Below, piece by piece: positions 1 through 6,904 of a stretch of DNA of 9,503 nucleotides. Source of the DNA: Desulfobacteraceae bacterium (GTDB lineage: Bacteria; Desulfobacterota; Desulfobacteria; Desulfobacterales; Desulfobacteraceae); the NCBI GenBank assembly GCA_024225895.1, contig JAAEMC010000902.1, positions 1 to 9,503 on the forward strand, given 5' to 3'. The stretch's first letter is position 1. Every line of letters begins with the position of its first letter. The position numbers and the translations under genes are program-made. Under the pieces are notes generated by a model. It saw only the letters and a program-made list of their open reading frames with translations. It had not been told where the DNA came from and made no database searches.

Positions 1-101
1 CTGAACGAGACAGGGCAATCGCATGTATCTTTTCCACATTAATAATTTTAAGCAGTTAGGATTTTGAGGTAAACGCAAGTGAAGAGTGAGCGAATCCTTT
101 C

Positions 102-130
102 TTGACTTCACCCACTGTATTACCTATTTT
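102..130 (+). promoter_or_regulatory. Candidate sigma70-type promoter for the TPR-sulfotransferase gene
   Basis: TTGACT (102-107, five of six consensus bases) is followed after 17 bases by TATTTT (125-130, four of six). Transcription would start near 137 and leave a leader of about 80 bases before the ATG at 216. The rest of 1-215 shows no convincing gene: forward frames close early (stops at 40-42 and 55-57), although the first ~57 bases could be the tail of an upstream gene cut by the window edge. Assigned by eye only. Confidence 0.35.
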
Positions 131-140
131 TGATGAACAG

Positions 141-157
141 GCGGATCCGCGGGGTCC
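141..157 (+). repeat. GC-rich palindrome in the leader
   Basis: GCGGATCCGC (141-150) is a perfect 10-bp palindrome in otherwise A/T-rich leader DNA. In RNA, the overlapping segment 143-157 could instead form a five-pair hairpin, GGATC with GGTCC (including one G-U pair), around a CGCGG loop. It lies just downstream of the candidate promoter. It could be an operator or a leader hairpin, or chance. No T-run follows directly, so it does not look like a terminator. Confidence 0.3.
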
Positions 158-215
158 AACTCTTAATTTTTCAAGGCACACATTGAAAAAATCAGATCAT
201 AATAAGCTGGTATAA

Positions 216-2156
216 ATGCCCAAAAAGAAAAAAAAGAAACGCCATACCCCTAAAAAAATTTCAAAGCTCAAAAAAGCAACAGGACATCCCAAAGATCTGT
301 CCCAAACCATTCAATTGGCATTGACCCATCATAAGGCAGGTGACCTGGTACAGGCAGAACAGCTATATAAAAAGGTGCTGGCCAAAGATCCCGGCCATGC
401 AGATGCCAATCACTTTCTGGGTGTCATTGCCAAAGATGTGGGCAAATATGACATCGCGGTTCAATTAATTAAAAAATCATTGGATTCAAACCCGTCAAAT
501 GCAAATGCCCATTATAACCTGGGCGGTACATATGAAGGTTTAGGACGGCTGGATGATGCGATTTCCAGCTATAAGAGAGCCCTTTCGCTAAAGCCTGATT
601 TTGCACAGGCCCATAACAACCTTGGAAATATATTCAATAAGACCGGACAGACCAATGAAGCGGTTTCAGCCTATAAAAAAGCTCTTGCAATCAATCCCCG
701 GTTTATTGTGTCGTACAACAACCTGGGAAACGTCCTTCAGGATGACGGTCAAATAGATGAAGCCATTGCCACTTATAAAAAAGCATTGCTCATCGATCCT
801 GAATGTGAAGACCTCTATAACAATCTTGGTATTGCATTGAAAGAAGCCGGACTTCTTGAAGAGGCCATATCCAATTTTAAAATGGCAGTAAATCTTCAAC
901 CGAAATTTGTGTCAGCATATATAAACCAGGGAAATGTCTTAAAAGATATAGGGCAATCCGATAAAGCTATTGCTGCATACAAAACAGCTCTATCAATTAG
1001 ACCGGACGATGCAGACGCCCTCCACAACCTGGGTATAGTGCTGGAAAAAGAGGGTCAGACCAAGGAAGCCATTGATTGTTTTAAAAAAGCCGTTGCTTTT
1101 CAACCCGATTATGTCGAAGCACACCGGCATTTATCCAATGCAGTTTTGCACACCCGCTATGATGACCAAATGGCTGCCATGGAATCATTATACCTTGAAA
1201 AGAATCTTAGCTCCCCAAAAAAAGCATACCTGGGATTTGCTTTGGGCAAAGCATTTGAGGATATCAAGGCATATGAAAAATCATTTGATTATATTTTTGA
1301 GGCAAACCGGCTGAAACGCTCATCCTATCAATATGCTATTTTAGAGGACCAGGATAAATTCAACCAGATTAAACAACGGTTTTTGCCTGATTTTTTTTCC
1401 CCGTGCAAAGGAATGGGATGCATGGATGATACTCCCATCTTTATTTTAGGGATGCCAAGATCCGGGACCACTCTTGTGGAACAAATTTTAGCCAGCCACC
1501 CCCTTATTTTTGGTGCAGGAGAACTGCATGACCTTTCTTTGGTTGCCCAGAAGCGGCCTTGGATTTGGTCTGCCATGCAATCGGAAGGACAACTGCCCGA
1601 TACAATTGAACAAGACCTTAAAAATGCAGGGCAGGAATATATTAAAAGAATCCGATCCCATGCCCAAACAACCAAATTTATTACAGATAAAATGCCTCAG
1701 AATTTTTTATATATCGGCTGGATAAAAGCAATTCTTCCCAATGCTAAAGTGATTCATTGCACAAGAACCCCCATGGATACCTGCTTTTCCATATATAAAA
1801 ATCATTTCAGCGCAAAAGACTCCCATAAATATGCCTATGATCTCAAAGAACTGGGTCAATACTACAACCTTTATTTGGATCTGATGGAACACTGGGAAAC
1901 AACCCTGCCGGGATTCATCCATGAAATTAATTATGAAAAGCTGGTGTCAGACCAGGAAAACCAGACCAGAAAGCTTGTTGAATACTGCCAGGTTCCCTGG
2001 AATGATGACTGTCTGTCTTTTCACAAAACCCATCGCCATGTATCAACAGCCAGTGCCCTGCAGGTGAGGCGACCCATATACAAAGATTCAGTTGCCCTTT
2101 GGAAGCAGCATGAAGACCGGCTGACACTCTTAAAAAAAATAATTTATAATCAATAA
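216..2156 (+). CDS. TPR-repeat sulfotransferase (tyrosylprotein sulfotransferase-like)
   Basis: Predicted to transfer sulfate from PAPS to a hydroxyl group on an unknown acceptor (protein, peptide or glycan). Residues 1-20 are very Lys-rich, with no signal peptide, so it is probably cytoplasmic. Residues 28-301 are eight tandem TPR units. The Pro closing each unit falls at 59, 93, 127, 161, 195, 229, 263 and 297, an exact 34-residue period. The sulfotransferase domain covers about 405-646. GMPRSGTTLVE (412-422) is the 5'-phosphosulfate loop, TDKMPQN (490-496) follows, and CTRTPMDTCFSIYKN (515-529) is the 3'-phosphate-binding region with Arg517 and Ser525. The C-terminal stretch RHVSTAS...QVRRPIY (607-622) is typical of bacterial TPST-like enzymes. 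The start is fixed: a TAA stop lies immediately upstream in frame (213-215) and the next Met is far inside. The ribosome site is weak. No acceptor or glycosylation gene is adjacent, so the substrate cannot be inferred. Confidence 0.9.
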   Translation: MPKKKKKKRHTPKKISKLKKATGHPKDLSQTIQLALTHHKAGDLVQAEQLYKKVLAKDPGHADANHFLGVIAKDVGKYDIAVQLIKKSLDSNPSNANAHYNLGGTYEGLGRLDDAISSYKRALSLKPDFAQAHNNLGNIFNKTGQTNEAVSAYKKALAINPRFIVSYNNLGNVLQDDGQIDEAIATYKKALLIDPECEDLYNNLGIALKEAGLLEEAISNFKMAVNLQPKFVSAYINQGNVLKDIGQSDKAIAAYKTALSIRPDDADALHNLGIVLEKEGQTKEAIDCFKKAVAFQPDYVEAHRHLSNAVLHTRYDDQMAAMESLYLEKNLSSPKKAYLGFALGKAFEDIKAYEKSFDYIFEANRLKRSSYQYAILEDQDKFNQIKQRFLPDFFSPCKGMGCMDDTPIFILGMPRSGTTLVEQILASHPLIFGAGELHDLSLVAQKRPWIWSAMQSEGQLPDTIEQDLKNAGQEYIKRIRSHAQTTKFITDKMPQNFLYIGWIKAILPNAKVIHCTRTPMDTCFSIYKNHFSAKDSHKYAYDLKELGQYYNLYLDLMEHWETTLPGFIHEINYEKLVSDQENQTRKLVEYCQVPWNDDCLSFHKTHRHVSTASALQVRRPIYKDSVALWKQHEDRLTLLKKIIYNQ

Positions 2157-2162
2157 ATTATT
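2138..2162 (+). terminator. A/T-only hairpin overlapping the sulfotransferase stop codon; possible weak terminator
   Basis: AATAATTTAT (2138-2147) and ATAAATTATT (2153-2162) form a perfect 10-bp stem with the five-base loop AATCA. The stop codon (2154-2156) lies inside the right arm. T-rich DNA follows (2171-2207), but an intervening CCC and the all-A/T stem make it a poor classical terminator. It is the only terminator-like structure between the sulfotransferase gene and the regulator promoter. Confidence 0.3.
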
Positions 2163-2214
2163 CCCTTATATCTTCTTTCTTTTTTTATAATTTTTTTCAT
2201 TGAATTCTTTTTTA

Positions 2215-2246
2215 TTGTTGACATCAAAAAACATTAAGATAATAAA
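2215..2246 (+). promoter_or_regulatory. Candidate promoter of the GntR regulator-hydrolase unit
   Basis: A perfect TTGACA -35 box lies at 2218-2223, with AATAAA (2241-2246, four of six) 17 bases downstream. An alternative pairing is TTGTTG (2215-2220) with GATAAT (2238-2243, five of six), also 17 apart. Either puts the transcription start near 2250, inside the inverted repeat at 2242-2261. The surroundings are very A/T-rich, which favours chance matches, but the complete -35 box at this position is persuasive. Confidence 0.55.
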
Positions 2247-2261
2247 CTAACTATAGTTTAT
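2242..2261. promoter_or_regulatory. 20-bp inverted repeat, candidate autoregulatory operator
   Basis: ATAAACT (2242-2248) and AGTTTAT (2255-2261) are perfect inverted copies separated by six bases. The nested segment AACTATAGTT (2249-2258) is itself a perfect palindrome. The repeat overlaps the probable -10 box and transcription start and ends just before the ribosome site AAGGGG (2262-2267) of the GntR gene, so a bound repressor would block transcription. GntR-family regulators commonly repress their own genes through such repeats. It does not obviously match the GT...AC core described for many FadR-type operators, so assignment to the adjacent regulator is inference. Confidence 0.5.
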
Positions 2262-2273
2262 AAGGGGATACAT

Positions 2274-3011
2274 ATGGATAATATATTTAATAAATATCAG
2301 ATAAAAAAAGACCGGGTATCGGACAAGATCATTGCCGTTCTGGAAAAGGCGGTTTTAAAAGGAGATCTCAAACAAGGGGATAAACTTCCCACAGAAGAGA
2401 AAATCGCAGCCCAGTTTAAAGTATCCAAAGTGGCGGTACGAGAGGCCTTGCGTGAAATGGAGGCCCATGGTCTGATCCGAAAAGAACGCGGAATGTATGG
2501 CGGTAATTTTGTTTCTGCACCTGACGTTAAGCGGGTCGGGGATTCCATGATCAGTTGTTTCCAATTCGGTACCTTAACTGAAAAGGAGATTATTGATTTC
2601 AGATATGTTTTAGAACCGGTATTGATAAGAAGAGCTGCTCAGTTAAGAACAGATGAAGATCTGGCAGCAATGAAGGCGCATATCGAAGAATGCGAAGAAG
2701 ATCTTAAGAACGGCACTCCCAGCGTAAAAAAGCACATTGCCTTTCACATCCTCATTGCAAGAGCCTGTCATAATAAATTGTTCTCTTCGGTCATAGAGGC
2801 CATTGCCGAAATTTTTGAAGATCTTGCCAAAGGGTGGCAGGAAGATAAAAAGAAAATGCGCGGCGACCTTGATTTCAACTATAAATTTTATGACTGCATC
2901 CGGGATGGCAAGGCAGATGAAGCAGAAAAACTGATGAAGGAACATTTTAATCTAACAAAGGTATTCCGGCGCCAGGACAGGGAAAACGAAAAAAATGAAA
3001 AAAACTCATAG
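2274..3011 (+). CDS. GntR-family transcriptional regulator, FadR/FCD subfamily
   Basis: A 245-residue DNA-binding regulator, the usual length for the FadR subfamily. Residues ~14-82 are the winged helix-turn-helix: GDKLPTEEKIAAQF (35-48), recognition-helix region SKVAVREALREMEAHGLI (51-68), then a wing with GGNFV (76-80). Residues ~100-230 are the helical FCD ligand-binding domain (FRYVLEP at 109-115, AFHILIARACHN at 156-167). By eye, the usual metal-site Asp is H154, followed by H158, the third ligand position is N202 rather than His, and H224 is kept, so metal binding may differ from the norm. The C-terminus is a charged Lys/Glu/Asn tail. The ATG has a good ribosome site, AAGGGG, six bases upstream. 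It lies 24 bases before the hydrolase and upstream of the peptide transporter, which suggests it controls peptide uptake and breakdown, probably responding to a small acid or peptide. The effector is unknown. Confidence 0.9.
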   Translation: MDNIFNKYQIKKDRVSDKIIAVLEKAVLKGDLKQGDKLPTEEKIAAQFKVSKVAVREALREMEAHGLIRKERGMYGGNFVSAPDVKRVGDSMISCFQFGTLTEKEIIDFRYVLEPVLIRRAAQLRTDEDLAAMKAHIEECEEDLKNGTPSVKKHIAFHILIARACHNKLFSSVIEAIAEIFEDLAKGWQEDKKKMRGDLDFNYKFYDCIRDGKADEAEKLMKEHFNLTKVFRRQDRENEKNEKNS

Positions 3012-3025
3012 CAGCTTTTTTATGT

Positions 3026-3029
3026 GGAG
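3026..3029 (+). promoter_or_regulatory. Ribosome-binding site that fixes the hydrolase start
   Basis: GGAG sits six bases before ATG 3036. A GTG at 3024 is in frame and would add four residues, but it overlaps this site, so ATG 3036 is preferred. Confidence 0.65.
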
Positions 3030-3035
3030 AAAATA

Positions 3036-4235
3036 ATGAACACAGCATTTACAGACGGCCGTGTCTTTATCGGTAACGGGAAAGTGATTGAAGGGGCTAC
3101 CGTCCTGGTTGAAAATGATAAAATTGCCAGTATCCAAAAAACAAACAAAGACCTGCCGGATGACACACGGATCATTCCAATTGGAAATGATACACTTTTT
3201 CCCGGGTTTATAGACTGTCACGTACATCTGGTAATGGATTGCAGCCCAGACCCCCTAACATCCGTTTCCGGACAATCAGACACCATCACTGTCATCAAAT
3301 CTGTAAATAATGCCTGGCAAACCCTGAAAGGTGGAGTAACAACCGTTCGGGATATGGGCGGCATGAATGGAATCGATCTGGACCTTAAACAAGCTATTGA
3401 AACCGGTCTGATTCAAGGCCCCAGGATGCGGGTAGCAGGCAAACTCATCTGTATGACCGGCGGACATGGCTGGCCCATTGGGCGGGAAGCTGACGGCCCT
3501 GATGATGTAAGGCGTGCGGCACGGGAACAAATAAAAGCCGGGGCTGATCTTATTAAACTCATGGCCACGGGCGGCGTTTTAACACCTTCGGTTCAGCCGG
3601 GCAGTGCACAACTTACCTATGAAGAATTAAAGGCAGGTGTGGAAGAGGCCCATAAAGCAGAAAAAAAGACCGGCACCCATGCCATGGGAAGTGATGGGAT
3701 TTTAAATGCCCTGAAAGCCGGCATTGACTCAATTGAACATGGCATTTACCTGACCGATGAAATTATTGCCATAATGAAAGAAAAACATGTTTTTTACATT
3801 CCCACCATCGCAGCATTATTTAACATTGAAACAAACGGGGTTCCGGCGGGTATCCCGGCCTGGGCTGTAGAAAAAAGCCTTGCGGTTGCTCCCCACCACA
3901 GAAACAGCATAAAACAAGCGCATAAGGCCGGTGTTCCCATTGCCATGGGAACGGATGCCGGAACCCCTTTTAATTTTCACGGAAAAAACCGAATAGAAAT
4001 TCCCTTGCTGGTCAGGCATGGGTTGTCTCCCATGGAAGCATTGATAGCCGCAACAAAAACGGCGTCACAGGTCCTTGGAATGGAAAATGAAATCGGTACC
4101 ATTGAAGTCCAAAAGAAAGCGGACCTGGTCCTGGTTAAAGGTAATCCCATAGATGACATTGATATTTTATTTAAACCCGATGTCATTGTTCAGGTCATGA
4201 AGGATGGTCAACTCATAGAGCAAATCGCAGAATAA
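3036..4235 (+). CDS. Amidohydrolase, Xaa-Pro dipeptidase / imidazolonepropionase-like
   Basis: A 399-residue metal-dependent hydrolase of the amidohydrolase superfamily, probably cytoplasmic (no signal peptide). The ligand set is complete. HxH is H62/H64 in FIDCHVHL. The Lys expected to be carboxylated and bridge two metals is K174 in LIKLMATGGV. Next come H215 (GTHAMG), H235 (SIEHG) and the catalytic Asp D307 (MGTDAGTP). The flanking beta-sandwich is seen at ~1-55 and ~350-399 (KKADLVLVKGNP). GGHGWPIGREADGPDDVRRA (142-161) and the overall layout match the group often named Xaa-Pro dipeptidase, whose characterised members include carboxypeptidases releasing C-terminal Arg/Lys from dipeptides or N-acyl amino acids. 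Exact substrate is not readable from sequence. Preceded by the GntR gene (24 bases) and followed by a peptide importer, it likely cleaves what the transporter brings in. Confidence 0.88.
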   Translation: MNTAFTDGRVFIGNGKVIEGATVLVENDKIASIQKTNKDLPDDTRIIPIGNDTLFPGFIDCHVHLVMDCSPDPLTSVSGQSDTITVIKSVNNAWQTLKGGVTTVRDMGGMNGIDLDLKQAIETGLIQGPRMRVAGKLICMTGGHGWPIGREADGPDDVRRAAREQIKAGADLIKLMATGGVLTPSVQPGSAQLTYEELKAGVEEAHKAEKKTGTHAMGSDGILNALKAGIDSIEHGIYLTDEIIAIMKEKHVFYIPTIAALFNIETNGVPAGIPAWAVEKSLAVAPHHRNSIKQAHKAGVPIAMGTDAGTPFNFHGKNRIEIPLLVRHGLSPMEALIAATKTASQVLGMENEIGTIEVQKKADLVLVKGNPIDDIDILFKPDVIVQVMKDGQLIEQIAE

Positions 4236-4345
4236 CGTTCCGATAAGCGTATAGCCATTTCTCTTTCTTAAGGATAGAAATCGGTTGATACAAAATTGAT
4301 TTGCTTTTGAATGATTCCATTAATTTATGTTGCTTTTCGGAACGT
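4235..4345. repeat. 111-bp element bounded by 14-bp inverted repeats
   Basis: ACGTTCCGATAAGC (4235-4248) and GCTTTTCGGAACGT (4332-4345) are inverted copies matching at 13 of 14 positions; the outer nine bases are perfect. A second inverted repeat is nested inside: CCATTTCT (4255-4262) against AGAAATCGG (4276-4284), with one bulged C. The element begins on the last base of the hydrolase stop codon, and TTTT/TTTTT-type sequence (4347-4351) follows its right end. As RNA it could form a branched structure acting as a terminator or processing site between the hydrolase and the binding-protein gene. As DNA it resembles a small mobile element, but I see no target-site duplication. Confidence 0.55.
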
Positions 4346-4358
4346 ATTTTTGGGAATC

Positions 4359-4372
4359 ACTATAGAGGATAA
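4359..4372 (+). promoter_or_regulatory. Motif shared with the regulator promoter; candidate second operator
   Basis: ACTATAG-N3-ATAA occurs here and at 2250-2263 in front of the GntR gene, with identical spacing (11 fixed positions). Here it lies 34 bases before the binding-protein start, where a promoter for the transporter operon would be expected; a TATAAC (4375-4380) and TTGGGA (4350-4355) are nearby but 19 apart. The long palindrome present at the first site is not repeated, and in A/T-rich DNA a shared short motif can arise by chance. Confidence 0.3.
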
Positions 4373-4391
4373 ATTATAACACCTTAAAAAC

Positions 4392-4398
4392 AAAGGAG
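4392..4398 (+). promoter_or_regulatory. Strong ribosome-binding site of the binding-protein gene
   Basis: AAAGGAG lies eight bases before ATG 4407. An in-frame GTG at 4401 is only two bases from it and can be excluded as the start. The strong site fits the high protein level usual for binding proteins relative to their permeases. Confidence 0.75.
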
Positions 4399-4406
4399 AT
4401 GTGGAA

Positions 4407-5972
4407 ATGAGAAAAAATGGGAGATTCAGATTTTTTAGACAATTTTTTACCATTGCCGTCACTGCGGCAATGCTGGTTTTCCTATCTGTACCCGGGACAT
4501 TTGCCGGACAGATCAAGGAATTAAAAATCGCCATTGGAGTGGATGCTGATACTTTAAATCCCCAGGAACAGACCACCACTTTGTTCCAGAATATCTGTGA
4601 CCTTATTTTTGACGGTATGTATTTCCAGGACCCTCAAGGCAAACTCCACCCAAGGCTTTTGGAAAAACATACCATATCCGATGACGGCCTGACATGGACA
4701 CTGCACATTCGAAAAGGGGTAAAATTCAGTGACGGTCTGCCTTTGAATGCCGATGTAATCAAACAGACCTGGGACCGGGTCTTGAATCCCAAGTTAAGGG
4801 TGCCTTTACGGTTTGCCATTTCCATGGTCAAAGGGTGTGAAAAAGTTGATGATCACACCGTGAAGTTAAATATGAAATATCCTTTTGCTCCCTTTGATGC
4901 CACCATTTCCATGGCTCTTGTATCCCCCATCAGCCCGGCTGCCATTGAAAAATACGGGGATGACGTCCGCCAGCATCCGGTTGGTGCAGGTCCTTACAAG
5001 CTAAAAGAATGGGTAAAAGGGGACCGGATTGTACTGGCCCGTAATGAAAACTACTGGGGGAAAGCGCCCACGGTTGACCAGCTCACCTTTAAAATTGTTC
5101 CGGAAGCCACCACAAGAGAGGCTATGCTCAGAACCGGCCAAATTGATGTTTGTTATAAACCATTGCCCTCCAATGTGGCTTCATTAAAAAAGTTGAGCAA
5201 TGTCACTGTGGATATGCCACTGGATACCAGGACCATCTTCATGGGCCTGAACTGCTTGAAAGGTGCTACAACAAATAAAAAAGTCCGCCAGGCATTCAAC
5301 TATGCCATTGACAAAAAAGCTATCGTCAACCGGATTCTTTTCAATACGGCCCAACCCATGGACGGCCCGGTATCTCCCAAAGTATTCGGTTATGCTAAAA
5401 TGGATTACCAGTATGACTACAACCCGGAAAAAGCCAAACAATTGTTAAAAGAAGCCAAGTTTGACTTTTCAAAAACAATCAACATGCGGACCCCGAACGG
5501 CCGGTATCTTTTTGACAAGCAGGTGGCAGAAGTGGTCCAGGCCCAACTCCAGGCCATTGGAGTTAAAGTGGAACTTCGGACCTATGACTGGCCCACTTAT
5601 GTGGCAGGTCTCTTAAAACCCATTGAAGAAACCGAACTGGAAGTATTCCTATTGGGCTGGGGCCCGCTGTTTTTAGATGCGGATATGGCCCTTTACGGAC
5701 AGTTTACTTCTGAAGTCAACCCGCCCAAAGGACTGGGTTCTTCTTTTTATACCAATGCTGCCTATGACGAAATCATGAAGGAGTCCAGAAAAGCTCAGGA
5801 TCCCAATAAAAGATTTGATCTGCTCAAAGAGGCATCATCCATTATCTGGGAAGACTGCCCCTGGATCTGGCTCCATGTTGAAAAATTTGTTCTGGCCTAT
5901 TCCAGCAATATCAAAGGCATGGTGGTAACACCCACGGAGAAATTTTATCCAAACCACATAACCATGGAATAA
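4407..5972 (+). CDS. Periplasmic peptide-binding protein, SBP family 5 (DppA/GsiB-like)
   Basis: A 521-residue extracytoplasmic solute-binding protein that should capture a small peptide and deliver it to the permeases encoded just downstream. Residues 1-33 are a Sec signal peptide: basic RKNGRFRFFR, a hydrophobic core around 13-28, and cleavage after TFA (A33). No lipobox Cys is present, so it is soluble in the periplasm. Family-5 marks are visible: the DADTLNPQ start (47-53), DGLTWTLHIRKGVKFSDG (93-110), GAGPYKLKEW (193-202) with ENYWG (214-218), KVRQAFNYAIDKKAIV (292-307) and YNPEKAKQLLKEA (338-350). The C-terminal region IIWEDCPWIWLHVEKFVLAYS (479-499) recalls GsiB, the glutathione-binding protein, as much as DppA. 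The ligand is therefore open: dipeptide, tripeptide or glutathione-like compound. It precedes the first permease by 11 bases with no hairpin between. Confidence 0.92.
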   Translation: MRKNGRFRFFRQFFTIAVTAAMLVFLSVPGTFAGQIKELKIAIGVDADTLNPQEQTTTLFQNICDLIFDGMYFQDPQGKLHPRLLEKHTISDDGLTWTLHIRKGVKFSDGLPLNADVIKQTWDRVLNPKLRVPLRFAISMVKGCEKVDDHTVKLNMKYPFAPFDATISMALVSPISPAAIEKYGDDVRQHPVGAGPYKLKEWVKGDRIVLARNENYWGKAPTVDQLTFKIVPEATTREAMLRTGQIDVCYKPLPSNVASLKKLSNVTVDMPLDTRTIFMGLNCLKGATTNKKVRQAFNYAIDKKAIVNRILFNTAQPMDGPVSPKVFGYAKMDYQYDYNPEKAKQLLKEAKFDFSKTINMRTPNGRYLFDKQVAEVVQAQLQAIGVKVELRTYDWPTYVAGLLKPIEETELEVFLLGWGPLFLDADMALYGQFTSEVNPPKGLGSSFYTNAAYDEIMKESRKAQDPNKRFDLLKEASSIIWEDCPWIWLHVEKFVLAYSSNIKGMVVTPTEKFYPNHITME

Positions 5973-5983
5973 GCTAAACGGCC

Positions 5984-6904
5984 ATGATCAATTTTTTGCT
6001 AAAACGTTTATTATCCATTATCCCGGTTCTCCTGGGGATCTCCCTGCTGCTCTTTTTCATGCTCAGGATGCTCCCCGGGGATCCGGCCCAGGTACTGGCA
6101 GGCCAGATGGCTTCGCCAGAGGATATCGAGATGATCCGGACTCAACTTGGTCTGGATCAGCCGGTTTATATCCAGTATGCGGCTTTTTTAAAGCGGCTGG
6201 TCCACCTTGACCTGGGACGATCGGCCCGCACCCAAAACCCGGTAACCCAGGAGATATGGGCACGGTTGCCCAACACCATTCTTCTGGCGCTGTGTGCTAT
6301 AACCCTGGCTTGCGCCTTTGGCATACCTGCCGGGATTATTGCAGCGGTCCGGCCTTATTCATGGGTGGATTATCTTGTTACCCTTGCCTCTCTTATCGGC
6401 ATTTCCATGCCTGTTTTCTGGCTGGGTATCATGATGATGATTCTATTTTCCATGACGCTGAACTGGCTGCCTGCCGGTGGTATCGGCACGTGGAAGCACC
6501 TGATCATGCCTTCTTTTACCCTTGCCGCTTTTGTGGTGGCCTTTATTGCCAGGATGACCCGGTCCAGCATGCTGGAAGTGTTGTCCCAGGATTATGTCAC
6601 CACTGCCCGGTCCAAGGGATTACAAGAAAATTTAATAATTGTTAAACATGCCCTGAAAAATGCCCTGATCCCCATTATTACTGTGGTGGGGCTTCAGTTC
6701 GGCATGCTTTTAGGCGGGGCGGTTTTAACTGAAACCGTTTTTGCCTGGCCAGGAATAGGCCGTCTGATTGTGGACTCAATCCTGGCTCGTGATTATGCAA
6801 TGATCCAGGGCACAATACTAATTTTCGGACTGCTTTACACCCTTATCAACCTCTTGGTTGACTTGATTTATGCATTTGTGGATCCAAGAATTCGCTATGA
6901 ATGA
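5984..6904 (+). CDS. Peptide ABC transporter permease, DppB/GsiC family
   Basis: A 306-residue inner-membrane permease, one half of the transmembrane channel. Residues 1-29 hold the first membrane helix, followed by MLPGDPA (29-35), the hallmark of this family, and a periplasmic loop with LGLDQPVYIQY (55-65). Further hydrophobic segments lie at about 98-122, 130-158, 175-190, 229-250 and 275-298. The cytoplasmic EAA loop that docks on the ATPase is DYVTTARSKGLQEN (203-216) followed by HALKNALIP (222-230). The C-terminus DPRIRYE closely resembles that of GsiC, and the length is the same as I recall for E. coli GsiC. The start follows the binding-protein stop by 11 bases without a good ribosome site, so translation may be coupled. 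It overlaps the next permease by eight bases. Confidence 0.92.
   Translation: MINFLLKRLLSIIPVLLGISLLLFFMLRMLPGDPAQVLAGQMASPEDIEMIRTQLGLDQPVYIQYAAFLKRLVHLDLGRSARTQNPVTQEIWARLPNTILLALCAITLACAFGIPAGIIAAVRPYSWVDYLVTLASLIGISMPVFWLGIMMMILFSMTLNWLPAGGIGTWKHLIMPSFTLAAFVVAFIARMTRSSMLEVLSQDYVTTARSKGLQENLIIVKHALKNALIPIITVVGLQFGMLLGGAVLTETVFAWPGIGRLIVDSILARDYAMIQGTILIFGLLYTLINLLVDLIYAFVDPRIRYE

Noticed and set aside
58..98. AGGATT/AATCCT hairpin in the upstream leader as a terminator
   Set aside because: The stem is only six base pairs with a loop of about 29 bases and a broken T-run; it is too weak to call.
4235..4345. Insertion sequence or MITE as the firm identity of the inverted-repeat element
   Set aside because: The arms look transposon-like, but no flanking target-site duplication is visible and no second copy exists in the window, so only a neutral repeat is annotated.
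4320..4345. Sigma54-type promoter around TTGCTT (4330-4335)
   Set aside because: The TTGC half is present but there is no GG element at the required distance upstream.
6256..6645. Forward open frame of 129 codons inside the first permease
   Set aside because: It is fully contained in the permease gene in another frame; the Cys/His/Tyr-rich product is what out-of-frame membrane-protein codons give, and there is no ribosome site.
6870..6896. Earlier in-frame ATG for the second permease
   Set aside because: It would create a 35-base overlap with the first permease and has no ribosome site; the ATG at 6897 in ATGAATGA gives a normal family length and coupling.
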